Source: JBFHRB01 sp041591915 (lineage in GTDB: Bacteria; Actinomycetota; Nitriliruptoria; Nitriliruptorales; Nitriliruptoraceae). From it: a stretch of 7,515 nt of DNA. The stretch lies in assembly GCA_041591915.1 (NCBI GenBank), contig JBFHRB010000166.1, positions 1 through 7,515 on the forward strand, written 5' to 3'. A program made the position numbers and the translations under genes. Below are positions 1-6,283 of this stretch, piece after piece. The first letter of the stretch is position 1, and every line of letters starts with the position of its first letter. Under the pieces are notes generated by a model that was given only the letters and a program-made list of their open reading frames with translations, searched no databases and had not been told where the DNA came from.

Positions 1-905
1 CGGGCGGGGCGACGATCGCCGCCATCTCGCGCGACGACATCTACCCGGATGCGCTCGCTGGCTCCGCGCTCGTCGGCGGCAACGGCCCGCTGCTGCTGAC
101 CCGCACGACCCAGCTCGAGCCGGCGGTCGAGGGCGAGCTGCGCCGCCTCCTGGCGCCGGGCGCGCGCGTCTACATCCTCGGTGGCGTGGCGGCCGTCTCG
201 CAGGCGGTCGAGGACCGCCTGCGGGCCCTGGGCTTCGACGTGCAACGGCGGTTCGGCCAGACCCGCTACGAGACGGCCGAGGCGATCGCGCTCGAGGTGG
301 GACGGGCGCCCACGGGCCAGGTCCTCGTCGCGAGCGGCGCGAACTGGCCGGATGCCGTCGCCGGCGGGGCCTACGCGGCTGCGCATGGCACACCTCTCGT
401 GCTGTCGCGCCCCGACTCGGCGAACCTGACGAGCGGACTCGTCCAGACCCTGCGCACCCTCGACCCCGCCGACATCGTCCTGCTCGGCGGGACGGCCGCG
501 CTCTCGCAGACGGTCGAGGACGAGCTGCGCTCGGCCTTCCCGGGCGCCGGTGTCCGCCGCGCGTTCGGCCAGACGCGCCAGGACACGGCCGTGGACATCG
601 CGCGCCAGCTCTGGGGCAGGACGGTCGCCACGACCGGCGACGACTTCATCCTCATCAACGGATGGCGCGCCGAGGGCTGGGCCCACGGGCTGGCCGCGGC
701 ACCGCTCGCCGCCCGCAACGACGCGCCGCTGCTCCTGATGCGGGACCGGCTGGAGTTCGGCGAGCCGGAGGCGTACCTCCGCGCGGCCGGCTACCGGCTG
801 CTGACACCGGCCGAGGGCCTGCTGATCGGGCCGGCGACGCAGGCGAACCGCCCGCTCGACGGTCCGTACACCACCCAGCGGCTCCGTGAGGTGCTCGGCG
901 GCTGA
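1..905 (+). CDS. Cell wall-binding repeat 2 (CWB2) protein, C-terminal part (5' end outside window)
   Basis: The reading frame is open from base 3 to the TGA at 903-905, giving 300 visible residues; start and signal peptide lie upstream. CWB2 (PF04122) domains anchor exported proteins non-covalently to the cell wall in Gram-positive bacteria, so this should be a surface or secreted protein. The CWB2 pattern is clear: YPDALAGSALVGG (residues 14-26) and WPDAVAGGAYAA (115-126), each followed by a PLLLT/PLVLS strand, then VYILGGVAAVSQ (56-67) and DIVLLGGTAALSQ (157-169). The recurring GQTRYETA (85) and GQTRQDTA (189) mark unit boundaries 104 residues apart. The third unit (from about 189) is degenerate: the DA pair is replaced in EGWAHGLAAAPLAA and the GG(T/V)AA(L/V)S segment by IGPATQANRP. 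The catalytic or effector domain, if any, would be N-terminal and unseen. It runs in the same direction as the next gene but is separated from it by a hairpin and a promoter-like element, so it is probably a separate transcript. Confidence 0.85.
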   Translation, partial: GGATIAAISRDDIYPDALAGSALVGGNGPLLLTRTTQLEPAVEGELRRLLAPGARVYILGGVAAVSQAVEDRLRALGFDVQRRFGQTRYETAEAIALEVGRAPTGQVLVASGANWPDAVAGGAYAAAHGTPLVLSRPDSANLTSGLVQTLRTLDPADIVLLGGTAALSQTVEDELRSAFPGAGVRRAFGQTRQDTAVDIARQLWGRTVATTGDDFILINGWRAEGWAHGLAAAPLAARNDAPLLLMRDRLEFGEPEAYLRAAGYRLLTPAEGLLIGPATQANRPLDGPYTTQRLREVLGG

Positions 906-912
906 GAGGGCA

Positions 913-944
913 TCACCCCAGGCACCGCCCGCTGCCGGGGATGG
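913..944 (+). terminator. Possible hairpin terminator after the CWB2 gene
   Basis: Seven bases after the TGA an imperfect inverted repeat can form. GGCA (921-924) pairs with TGCC (933-936) around an 8-base loop. CCCC (916-919) pairs with GGGG (937-940) past a bulged A. A few weaker pairs follow: A915-T942, C914-G943 and T913-G944. There is no T-tract, so this would be the U-less kind of hairpin often proposed in high-GC actinobacteria. In DNA this rich in G and C such stems also arise by chance; its position between a stop codon and a promoter-like element is the main support. Confidence 0.35.
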
Positions 945-951
945 TGGCCAG

Positions 952-957
952 TACGCT
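952..957 (+). promoter_or_regulatory. Candidate -10 element (TACGCT) for the GT2 gene
   Basis: TACGCT fits the actinobacterial housekeeping -10 pattern TANNNT and sits in the 92-base intergenic gap, 40 bases upstream of the GTG start at 998. The expected transcription start would be near 964, leaving a leader of about 34 nt that contains a GGAG ribosome-binding candidate at 989-992. No convincing -35 box is visible at the usual spacing. The nine-base string TACGCTCGC recurs at 4434-4442 at almost the same distance from another start, which raises confidence slightly. Confidence 0.4.
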
Positions 958-997
958 CGCCGGGGCCGCCGACCACCCGTAGCCGTCCGGAGCACCC

Positions 998-1951
998 GTG
1001 CAGCACGATCCGACCGACCGTCCCGAGGTCGACGTCTCCGTCATCCTCCCGGTCTACAACGAGGCGGGGCACCTGAGGGTCGAGCTCGAGAGGATCCGGG
1101 AGAGCCTCGACGCCTCCGCGCTCAGCTACGAGATCATCGTGATCGACGACGGGTCCTCCGACGGCTCGGGCGAGATACTGCGGGCCATCCCGTACATCAC
1201 GCTGATCCAGTTCGGCACCAACCGCGGCTCGGGCAGCGCTCGGCGGATCGGCACGGCCGCGGCACGTGGTCGCGTCGTCGTCTGGACCGACGTCGACATG
1301 ACCTACCCCAACGACCGGATCCCCGACCTCGTCGCCGAACTCGCGGGACACGACCACGTCGTGGGGGCACGCACCACCGAGGAGGGGACCCACAAGCTGC
1401 TGCGCACGCCGGCCAAGTGGGTCATCCGCAAACTGGCCGAGTTCCTGTCGGGCACCAGCATCCCCGACCTCAACTCCGGCTTCCGAGCGTTCCGCCGCGA
1501 CGTGGCGAAGCAGTACCTGCACCTGCTGCCGGCCGGGTTCTCGTGCGTGACCACCATCACGCTGAGCTTCCTGACCAACGGCTACTCCGTGAAGTACGTG
1601 CCGATCCCCTATGCGGCGCGCGCGGGCGAGTCGAAGTTCCACTGGTGGAAGGACACCCGCCGCTACGTCACCCAGGTCGTGCGGATGATCCTCATGTTCA
1701 ACCCGCTGCGCGTGCTCGGCCCGATCGGCATGACCCTGCTGCTGGTGGGTATGGGCAAGCTGGTCTACGACGTCGCGACCGACTGGTTCGTCGTGGCGAT
1801 CAACACGATCGTGGTGCTGATGGCCGCGCTGCTGACGCTGCTCGTGGCCATGCTGAGCGACCTCGTCGTCCAGCTGACCCGGCCGAAGGCCGAGGTGATG
1901 CCGGCCACCACCTACGTGGCCACGCCCACCCGGGAATCTGCCTCGGGCTGA
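998..1951 (+). CDS. Family 2 glycosyltransferase, polyprenyl-phosphate sugar synthase type (DPM1/ArnC-like)
   Basis: This 317-residue protein probably transfers a sugar from a nucleotide donor to a polyprenyl phosphate at the inner face of the membrane. The GT2 (GT-A fold) signatures are in order: VSVILPVYNEAGHL (13-26), IIVIDDGSSDGSG (46-58), NRGSGSARRIG (75-85) and the metal-binding DVD at 98-100 in WTDVDMTYP. The acceptor-side motif LNSGFRAFRRD (158-168) and a basic KFHWWKDTRRY stretch (213-223) follow. Two hydrophobic helices, about 239-259 and 264-286, close the protein, as in polyprenyl-phosphate mannose/glucose synthases of the ArnC/GtrB type. The sugar cannot be read from sequence. 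The GTG at 998 was chosen because it precedes the first GT2 strand by about 12 residues and has GGAG five bases upstream. The last 40 bases overlap the convergent methyltransferase gene. A plausible partner is the GT-C-like membrane protein at 2769-4415. Confidence 0.88.
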   Translation: MQHDPTDRPEVDVSVILPVYNEAGHLRVELERIRESLDASALSYEIIVIDDGSSDGSGEILRAIPYITLIQFGTNRGSGSARRIGTAAARGRVVVWTDVDMTYPNDRIPDLVAELAGHDHVVGARTTEEGTHKLLRTPAKWVIRKLAEFLSGTSIPDLNSGFRAFRRDVAKQYLHLLPAGFSCVTTITLSFLTNGYSVKYVPIPYAARAGESKFHWWKDTRRYVTQVVRMILMFNPLRVLGPIGMTLLLVGMGKLVYDVATDWFVVAINTIVVLMAALLTLLVAMLSDLVVQLTRPKAEVMPATTYVATPTRESASG

Positions 1952-2691
1952 GCGACGGCCGCCGGCGCGGCCGCGACGAAGCAGACGTGCCACGTCAGCA
2001 GGTCGGCGAGCAGGCCGGGGAGCCGTGCCGTGTTCACCGGCAGGAACCGCACGAAGGGCTCGCCCGGCTCGAAACCGGCTCGCACCAGGAGCCGTCGGGC
2101 GTCGCGGATGCGCAGCGGGTGCAGGCCGTAGGGCCCGTACGCCTCGTGGTAGCCACGGATCGACTCGCCACGGCGCCGGTTGTTGACCGCCACCGCGACG
2201 CGCTCCCCCAGGAGGTGCCACGGCTTGAAGTGGTGGCCACCGATGAGGAAGAGCGACCAGAACGGCGGGAAGCTCAGGAACAGGGTGGCCCCCGGACGGA
2301 GCACCCGGGCCGCCTCGCGGAGCATGACCGTCGGGTCGTCGAGGTGCTCGATCAGGCTCGAGCAGTAGATGAGGTCGAACGTGTCGTCGTCGAACGGCAG
2401 CGTCGTGACGTCCGTCTGCACGAAGGGCACGCCGTCGGGGAACTCGGGGAGCTTGCGAAGATCGGTGGCCACGAACCGACGTGCACGCGCGTGCAGCGCG
2501 GGCGAGTACCCCCCACCTCCACTCGCCAGTTCGAGGACCGCCATCTCGCCGAGGTCCAGGCCGCGACGGTCGAGGTCGTCGATCGTCGTCTCGGCGATGA
2601 ACCGCTGCATGTCGAGGTAGTCCTGTGGCGACCGGTTGCGCCGGAAGCCCAGGACGACGGTTCGCCAGAGGATGGTCAGGAAGCGCCGCAC
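1912..2691 (-). CDS. SAM-dependent class I methyltransferase
   Basis: This is a 259-residue Rossmann-fold methyltransferase of the Methyltransf_11 type. Motif I is VLELASGGGG (52-61), an E-x-A-x-G-x-G variant of the SAM-binding loop. Acidic D77 ends the second strand (FVATD) and would bind the ribose. QTDVTTLPF (92-100) contacts the adenine, and DLIYCSSLIEHLDDP (106-120) is the motif IV region. The C-terminal half is rich in Arg/His/Tyr and lacks membrane segments, so it should be cytosolic. The neighbours suggest a sugar or other glycan-precursor substrate, but nothing in the sequence names it. The frame stays open to 2832, but the upstream part is a Pro/Gly/Arg-rich stretch unlike a protein start. 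GTG at 2691 begins a sensible VRRFLTILWR segment and lies 7 nt after a TAGCGT -10 box, implying a leaderless mRNA. It is the only minus-strand gene here: divergent from the GT-C-like gene and convergent with the GT2 gene. Confidence 0.85.
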   Translation of the reverse strand: MRRFLTILWRTVVLGFRRNRSPQDYLDMQRFIAETTIDDLDRRGLDLGEMAVLELASGGGGYSPALHARARRFVATDLRKLPEFPDGVPFVQTDVTTLPFDDDTFDLIYCSSLIEHLDDPTVMLREAARVLRPGATLFLSFPPFWSLFLIGGHHFKPWHLLGERVAVAVNNRRRGESIRGYHEAYGPYGLHPLRIRDARRLLVRAGFEPGEPFVRFLPVNTARLPGLLADLLTWHVCFVAAAPAAVAQPEADSRVGVAT

Positions 2692-2698
2692 CCGGCGG

Positions 2699-2708
2699 AC
2701 GCTACCGT
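2699..2708. promoter_or_regulatory. Candidate bidirectional promoter: two -10 boxes sharing a central TA
   Basis: The ten bases ACGCTACCGT have the form A-NNN-TA-NNN-T. Read on the plus strand, TACCGT (2703-2708) is a TANNNT -10 box pointing to the GT-C-like gene. Read on the minus strand, TAGCGT (2704-2699) is a -10 box pointing to the methyltransferase. The minus-strand box ends 7 nt before the GTG at 2691, the spacing expected if transcription starts at the start codon itself. The plus-strand start would fall near 2715, leaving a leader of about 54 nt. No -35 boxes are evident on either strand. Symmetric -10 elements driving divergent transcription are a known bacterial class; assigning this site to it is inference. 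Confidence 0.42.
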
Positions 2709-2768
2709 GCGCGCCGACGCCGCCGGCCCCTCCGGACGGCCAGCACGCCCGACCCGGTGGCCGCCCTC

Positions 2769-4415
2769 GTGTCCCGATCGACGACCAGCCGAGTGCCACT
2801 CCTCGTGGCGGCCGTCTGGGGTCTCGCGGCACTCGTCGTCCTCGTCTACGTGTGGGGCTCCCCCGAGCGGACCGCCCTGCAGTTCCCCGACGAGATGTCC
2901 TCCGCGCGGGGCATCCACCTCACGGCCGAGACCGGGCGCCCCGTGGCCGACGTCCCGTTCGAGGACCCGTCCTCCTTGAACCGGATGCGCATGTGGGCGG
3001 ACGTCCCGGACGGGCGGACGGCTGCCTACCCCACGGCGCTGCCGTTCCTCTACGGATCGCTGCGCGCACTCCCCGGCGGTGCGTGGGCGATCTTCGTCCT
3101 GCCAGCGATGGGCGTCGCCGCGATGGCCGCGGCCGCGGCCCGGCTCGCTGGTGACCGCCCGTGGCTCGGCGCGGCTGCCCCGGCGTTGGCCTTCCCGGCG
3201 ACGTACTGGATCCTGCGCCCGTGGGTCAACGTGTCGCTCGAGCTCGCCCTCGCCATGGCGGCGCTGTGGTGCCTGGTCCGCTGGTGGACCGACGACGCCG
3301 AGGACCGCTGGGCGTACGCCGCGGTCGCGCTCGCGACGTTGGCGGCCGTCGTCCGGCCCGATCACGTCCACCTCCTGCTCGGGTCGACCCTGATCTGGAC
3401 GCTGGCCCGCCGGCCCCGCCGATGGCCGCGGTGGCTGGGCGTCCACGTGCTCGGCGGCCTCGTCTACGTCGGCCTCGTCGTCGCCGGGAACCTCGCGACC
3501 ACCGGCGAGGCGCTCACGACGCCGATCGACCTCCTGGCCTTCCCCGAGGAGTTCCGCGACGTCGGCACGGACCTGGGGTTCCCGTTCCGCGAGCTCGTGC
3601 TCGTCGTCGCGCCCAAGGGCATCCCGCCGCTCAGCGAGATCGCCCGCCAGCTCGGCAAGTACTGGCTCCGCCTCGGGCCCGTCGCGCCGGTCGTCCTCGG
3701 CGGCCTCGTCGTCGCGGGGGTGCTCGCCCGCCGGGCCGTCGTCGAGCGTCGGGCCGTCGCCGTCGCCACCACGACGACGCTCGCCCTGCTGATCGGCCAC
3801 ACGGTGAGCCGCGTCGATCCCCAGGTCTGGGGAGCCAACCTCGATCAGCCCTGGATCAACCACACGATCCCGCGCTACACGGCCCTCCTCTACGTGGCCT
3901 TCGCCCTGCTGATCGTCGCCTCGGTGGCGCGCCTCGCGGGCCGGCGGTTGGTCGCCGGCGCCGCCGCCGTCGCGATGCTGGCTGCGGCCGGGGCCATCTA
4001 CCCGTTCCTGCCCCCCGTCGAGGCCGACGGATGGGTCGCCCACCGGGTCGTCCTGCGCGAGGCCGACGCCTACGCCCGCGACCTCGCCCCGCAACTGCCG
4101 GCCGACGCGATCGCGTACTCGATCCGCCTCGACCGCTACCTGTGGCCGGCCGTCGAGGTCGGCATCACGCAGGTCGAGCGCCCACTGCCCGGTGCCCCCC
4201 CGATCCGCCTGGAGGACCTCCCGGTCTCGTTCGCCGCGGCCCTCGACGCCGGGTACACGCCGTACGTCTTCGAGCTCGATCCCGGCCTGGCGGAGGAGCT
4301 CGCGCAGGTCCTGGCGATCCAGGGGCTGGCGCTCGAGCCGACCGCGCTGGCCGTGCCGCCCGTCACCGGCATCGTCAACCACTCGCCCTACCGCGTCGTG
4401 GCCGCTCCCGCGTAG
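2769..4415 (+). CDS. Polytopic membrane protein, probable GT-C-fold glycosyltransferase
   Basis: This 548-residue protein has roughly ten hydrophobic helices, followed by a soluble domain of about 138 residues (411-548) presumably outside the membrane. After the first helix (about 10-30) comes FPDE, with the acidic pair D41-E42. This is the position where GT-C enzymes of the PMT/ArnT (GT39/GT83) type carry their catalytic acidic residues. A loop motif YPTALPFLYG (from about 87) resembles the conserved Tyr/Pro segment of those enzymes. Such enzymes transfer a sugar from a polyprenyl-phosphate donor to an acceptor on the outer face, which would suit the GT2 product at 998-1951. Overall similarity to a named family is not obvious, so the call rests on topology and the DE motif. 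The GTG at 2769 has GGTGG eight bases upstream; GTG at 2757 (four residues longer) is equally in frame. The open frame back to 2625 overlaps the methyltransferase and is not used. The stop is followed by a promoter-like element for the next operon. Alternatives are an uncharacterised membrane protein or a flippase-like protein. Confidence 0.72.
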   Translation: MSRSTTSRVPLLVAAVWGLAALVVLVYVWGSPERTALQFPDEMSSARGIHLTAETGRPVADVPFEDPSSLNRMRMWADVPDGRTAAYPTALPFLYGSLRALPGGAWAIFVLPAMGVAAMAAAAARLAGDRPWLGAAAPALAFPATYWILRPWVNVSLELALAMAALWCLVRWWTDDAEDRWAYAAVALATLAAVVRPDHVHLLLGSTLIWTLARRPRRWPRWLGVHVLGGLVYVGLVVAGNLATTGEALTTPIDLLAFPEEFRDVGTDLGFPFRELVLVVAPKGIPPLSEIARQLGKYWLRLGPVAPVVLGGLVVAGVLARRAVVERRAVAVATTTTLALLIGHTVSRVDPQVWGANLDQPWINHTIPRYTALLYVAFALLIVASVARLAGRRLVAGAAAVAMLAAAGAIYPFLPPVEADGWVAHRVVLREADAYARDLAPQLPADAIAYSIRLDRYLWPAVEVGITQVERPLPGAPPIRLEDLPVSFAAALDAGYTPYVFELDPGLAEELAQVLAIQGLALEPTALAVPPVTGIVNHSPYRVVAAPA

Positions 4416-4433
4416 TCGCCCGGGCGCCGCCGA

Positions 4434-4439
4434 TACGCT
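4434..4439 (+). promoter_or_regulatory. Candidate -10 element (TACGCT) for the deacetylase-GNAT-GT4 operon
   Basis: TACGCT lies 18 bases after the preceding stop codon and 39 bases upstream of the GTG chosen for the PIG-L gene. It is part of TACGCTCGC, identical to the string at 952-960 before the GT2 gene. Transcription would begin near 4446, just beyond the ATG at 4443, so that ATG would be excluded from the message. A perfect ten-base palindrome, CGCCCGGGCG at 4417-4426, sits immediately upstream and could be an operator or chance. No clear -35 box is seen. Confidence 0.4.
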
Positions 4440-4462
4440 CGCATGGATACCGACCACCGCCC

Positions 4463-4467
4463 AGGAG
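4463..4467 (+). promoter_or_regulatory. Shine-Dalgarno site (AGGAG) deciding the PIG-L start
   Basis: AGGAG is one of the better anti-16S matches near a start in this window. It stands 11 bases before the in-frame GTG at 4479. It lies downstream of the alternative ATG at 4443, so it supports the later start, although the spacing is slightly long. Confidence 0.5.
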
Positions 4468-4478
4468 CGACCGCCACC

Positions 4479-5261
4479 GTGGCCCTGCCTCGCGCCCTCG
4501 TCCGCGCCGTCGCGCGTGCGAAGCCGCTGGTGCCCGACGGTGCCTGGCCCGTCCTGCTCGCGACGCGCTCGCTGCTCGGCCAGCGTCCGGTCATCGGGCT
4601 CCCCCACGCCAAGCGGGTCCTCGTCGTCGCCGCGCACCCCGACGACGAGGTGATCGGCTGCGGGGGGACCGTGCGCCTGTTGGCCGATGCCGGCGCCACC
4701 ATCACCGCCGTCTACGCGACGTCCGGCGACGCATCGATCGGATCGGACCGCACGGCGGAGGAGCTCGCCGAGCTGCGCGAGGCCGAGGCGCGTGCGGGGG
4801 CCGCGGTCATCGGCGCGACCCGCACCACCTTCCTGCGACTACCGGACGGCGGCCTCGCCGACCGATCGGACGACCTCGTCGCCGCACTGACCACGGTCAT
4901 CGACGCGGAGGCACCCGATGTCGTCCTCGCCCCGTGGCGGTGGGACGACCACCCCGACCACCGGGCGATCATGGCGGCCCTGTGCTCGTCCGGGCTCCCC
5001 GATGACCTCGAGGTGTGGACGTACGAGTGCTGGACCCCTCTGCCCGCCAACCGGCTGGTGGACGTCACGGCCGTCGCCGACGTGCGGGAACGCGCCCTTG
5101 CCGAGCACGCGACCGCCGCGCAGGCCTTCGACCTCAGCGCGATGCTCGCGCTCGGGCGGTACCGGTCCGTGCACGGACTGATGGGCAACGGGGTCGCCGA
5201 GGCCTTCCTGGCCGGCACGCTCGCCGAGCACCGCGGCCTCGAGGACGGATCGGCGCCATGA
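4479..5261 (+). CDS. PIG-L/LmbE family zinc-dependent N-deacetylase
   Basis: Members of this family (PF02585; MshB, BshB, LmbE, eukaryotic PIG-L) remove the N-acetyl group from GlcNAc-type sugars. Both signatures are intact in the 260-residue product. AHPDDE (52-57) supplies metal ligands H53 and D56 and the general base D55, followed by VIGCGGT. HPDH (158-161) supplies the third zinc ligand H161 and the catalytic H158, by analogy with MshB. About 40 residues precede the first strand; they are basic and partly amphipathic and could touch the membrane. There is no signal peptide, so the enzyme should act in the cytoplasm. GTG 4479 is preferred over ATG 4443 because it follows AGGAG and lies about 33 nt after the predicted transcript start; the longer form would have 272 residues. 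The stop overlaps the next start as ATGA, so the GNAT is probably translationally coupled. The context suggests deacetylation of a GT4-added HexNAc. Confidence 0.9.
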   Translation: MALPRALVRAVARAKPLVPDGAWPVLLATRSLLGQRPVIGLPHAKRVLVVAAHPDDEVIGCGGTVRLLADAGATITAVYATSGDASIGSDRTAEELAELREAEARAGAAVIGATRTTFLRLPDGGLADRSDDLVAALTTVIDAEAPDVVLAPWRWDDHPDHRAIMAALCSSGLPDDLEVWTYECWTPLPANRLVDVTAVADVRERALAEHATAAQAFDLSAMLALGRYRSVHGLMGNGVAEAFLAGTLAEHRGLEDGSAP

Positions 5262-6283
5262 CGGAGCCGGTCCTGCGTCGAGGCACACACGACGACGCCG
5301 CCGCGATCGCGACGGTGATCCGCGAGTCGTTCCCCGACAACCCCAAGGGCCGTCTCGAGGTCCTCGAGTGGCAGTACTTCGCGAACCCGTTCGGTCCGAC
5401 GCTCATCTGGGTCTGGGACGACCGCGGCGACATCGTCGGCCACTACACGTCGATCCCGTACCCCTGCCGGTTCGACGGCCAGCCCGGCACGGTCGCGGTG
5501 GGCATCGACGCCGCGACGGCGCCCTCCCACCAGGGGCGCGGGCTCTTCCTGGGCATCGCGAAGGCGCTCTACGCCGACGGTGGCGAGCACGGGATGCCAG
5601 CGACGATCTGCTACCCGAACGCCAACTCCACCCGAGGCGTGACCAAGGCCGGATGGCGCCAGATCAGCAACCTCGAGACCCTCGTCATCCTGACCGGCGA
5701 CGAGCTGGCAGCCGGCCGCACGAAGCTCCCCCGGGGGGTCGTGGCGCTGGGGCGCAAGGCCGTGTTCCGTGAGCGGGGTGCCGAGGCAACTGGCGAGGTC
5801 GTCGCCGCGCTGCCCGACGGCATCGACGACCTCTGGCGTGCACACGAGGACGACGTCCCGTACGGCGTCATCCGGGATGACGCCTGGTTCCGCTGGCGGT
5901 ACGAACAGCACCCGGACGCGGGCGAGTACCTCTTCGCCATCGCCCACGACGGCGCCGACCTCCGCGGGCTCGCCGTCGGCCGGGTCAAGGAGGCGTTCGG
6001 AGGCCGATTCGTCTACGTGCTGGAACTCCTCGGCGACGACGATGCCGCCCGTGCGGCCGTGAACGCCCTCCGCTCGACGGCCTCGGGCCTGGATGGCCTC
6101 GGGATCGTCTGCAACCCGGGGAGCCCGACGCATGCGCGGGCACGGGCCGCCGGGTTCCGGCCCATCCCGCGCGCACTCGCACCCAAGGACCTGCCCTTCG
6201 GCCTGGTCGACAACACGGGGACGCGCCCCGAGCTCGTCCAGGCGCCCTGGGACACCGCCTGGGGAGATGTCGACCATCTCTGA
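5258..6283 (+). CDS. GNAT-family N-acyltransferase with two GNAT-like halves
   Basis: This 341-residue protein should transfer an acyl group from acyl-CoA to an amine. The N-terminal half is a clear GNAT domain: LRRGTHDDAAAIA at the first strand and helix, then IVGHYTSIP, then the acyl-CoA binding loop APSHQGRGL (88-96) of motif A, and NANSTRGVTKAGW near its end. The C-terminal half (about 195-341) repeats the layout weakly. WRYEQHP mirrors WQYFANP of the first half, followed by a LRGLAVGRV strand and an ARARAAGF end, but it lacks a Q/R-x-x-G-x-G/A loop, so it is probably structural. It is longer than single-domain GNATs and similar in plan to double-GNAT enzymes such as MshD. The ATG at 5258 shares ATGA with the PIG-L stop and is preceded by a GAGGACGGA stretch. 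The obvious job is to acylate the amine freed by the deacetylase; the acyl group is unknown. Confidence 0.85.
   Translation: MTEPVLRRGTHDDAAAIATVIRESFPDNPKGRLEVLEWQYFANPFGPTLIWVWDDRGDIVGHYTSIPYPCRFDGQPGTVAVGIDAATAPSHQGRGLFLGIAKALYADGGEHGMPATICYPNANSTRGVTKAGWRQISNLETLVILTGDELAAGRTKLPRGVVALGRKAVFRERGAEATGEVVAALPDGIDDLWRAHEDDVPYGVIRDDAWFRWRYEQHPDAGEYLFAIAHDGADLRGLAVGRVKEAFGGRFVYVLELLGDDDAARAAVNALRSTASGLDGLGIVCNPGSPTHARARAAGFRPIPRALAPKDLPFGLVDNTGTRPELVQAPWDTAWGDVDHL

Noticed and set aside
2692..2832. Forty-seven-residue N-terminal extension of the methyltransferase
   Set aside because: The extension is Pro/Gly/Arg-rich with no methyltransferase character. It would overlap the start of the divergent gene and run over the promoter-like element.
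791..2979. Long open frames on both strands across the CWB2 end, GT2 and methyltransferase region (886-2979 plus; 791-2221 minus)
   Set aside because: Both run through genes with complete GT2 and SAM motifs in other frames and give Arg/Pro-rich, domain-free translations; they are composition artefacts.
4417..4426. Perfect palindrome CGCCCGGGCG after the GT-C-like gene, as a terminator
   Set aside because: It has no loop and no T-tract, and short GC palindromes are frequent in this composition. It could be an operator, but nothing further supports that.
4443..4478. Twelve-residue longer PIG-L start at ATG 4443
   Set aside because: It lies only 3 bases after the TACGCT box, probably upstream of the transcript start, with no ribosome-binding site before it, while AGGAG precedes GTG 4479. 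It remains possible if the box is not a promoter.
2676..4637. 653-codon open frame on the minus strand opposite the GT-C-like gene
   Set aside because: Its translation is low-complexity Arg/Asp/Gly/His-rich without a fold signature. Long antisense frames are expected opposite GC-rich genes. The plus-strand gene has clear membrane helices and a DE motif.
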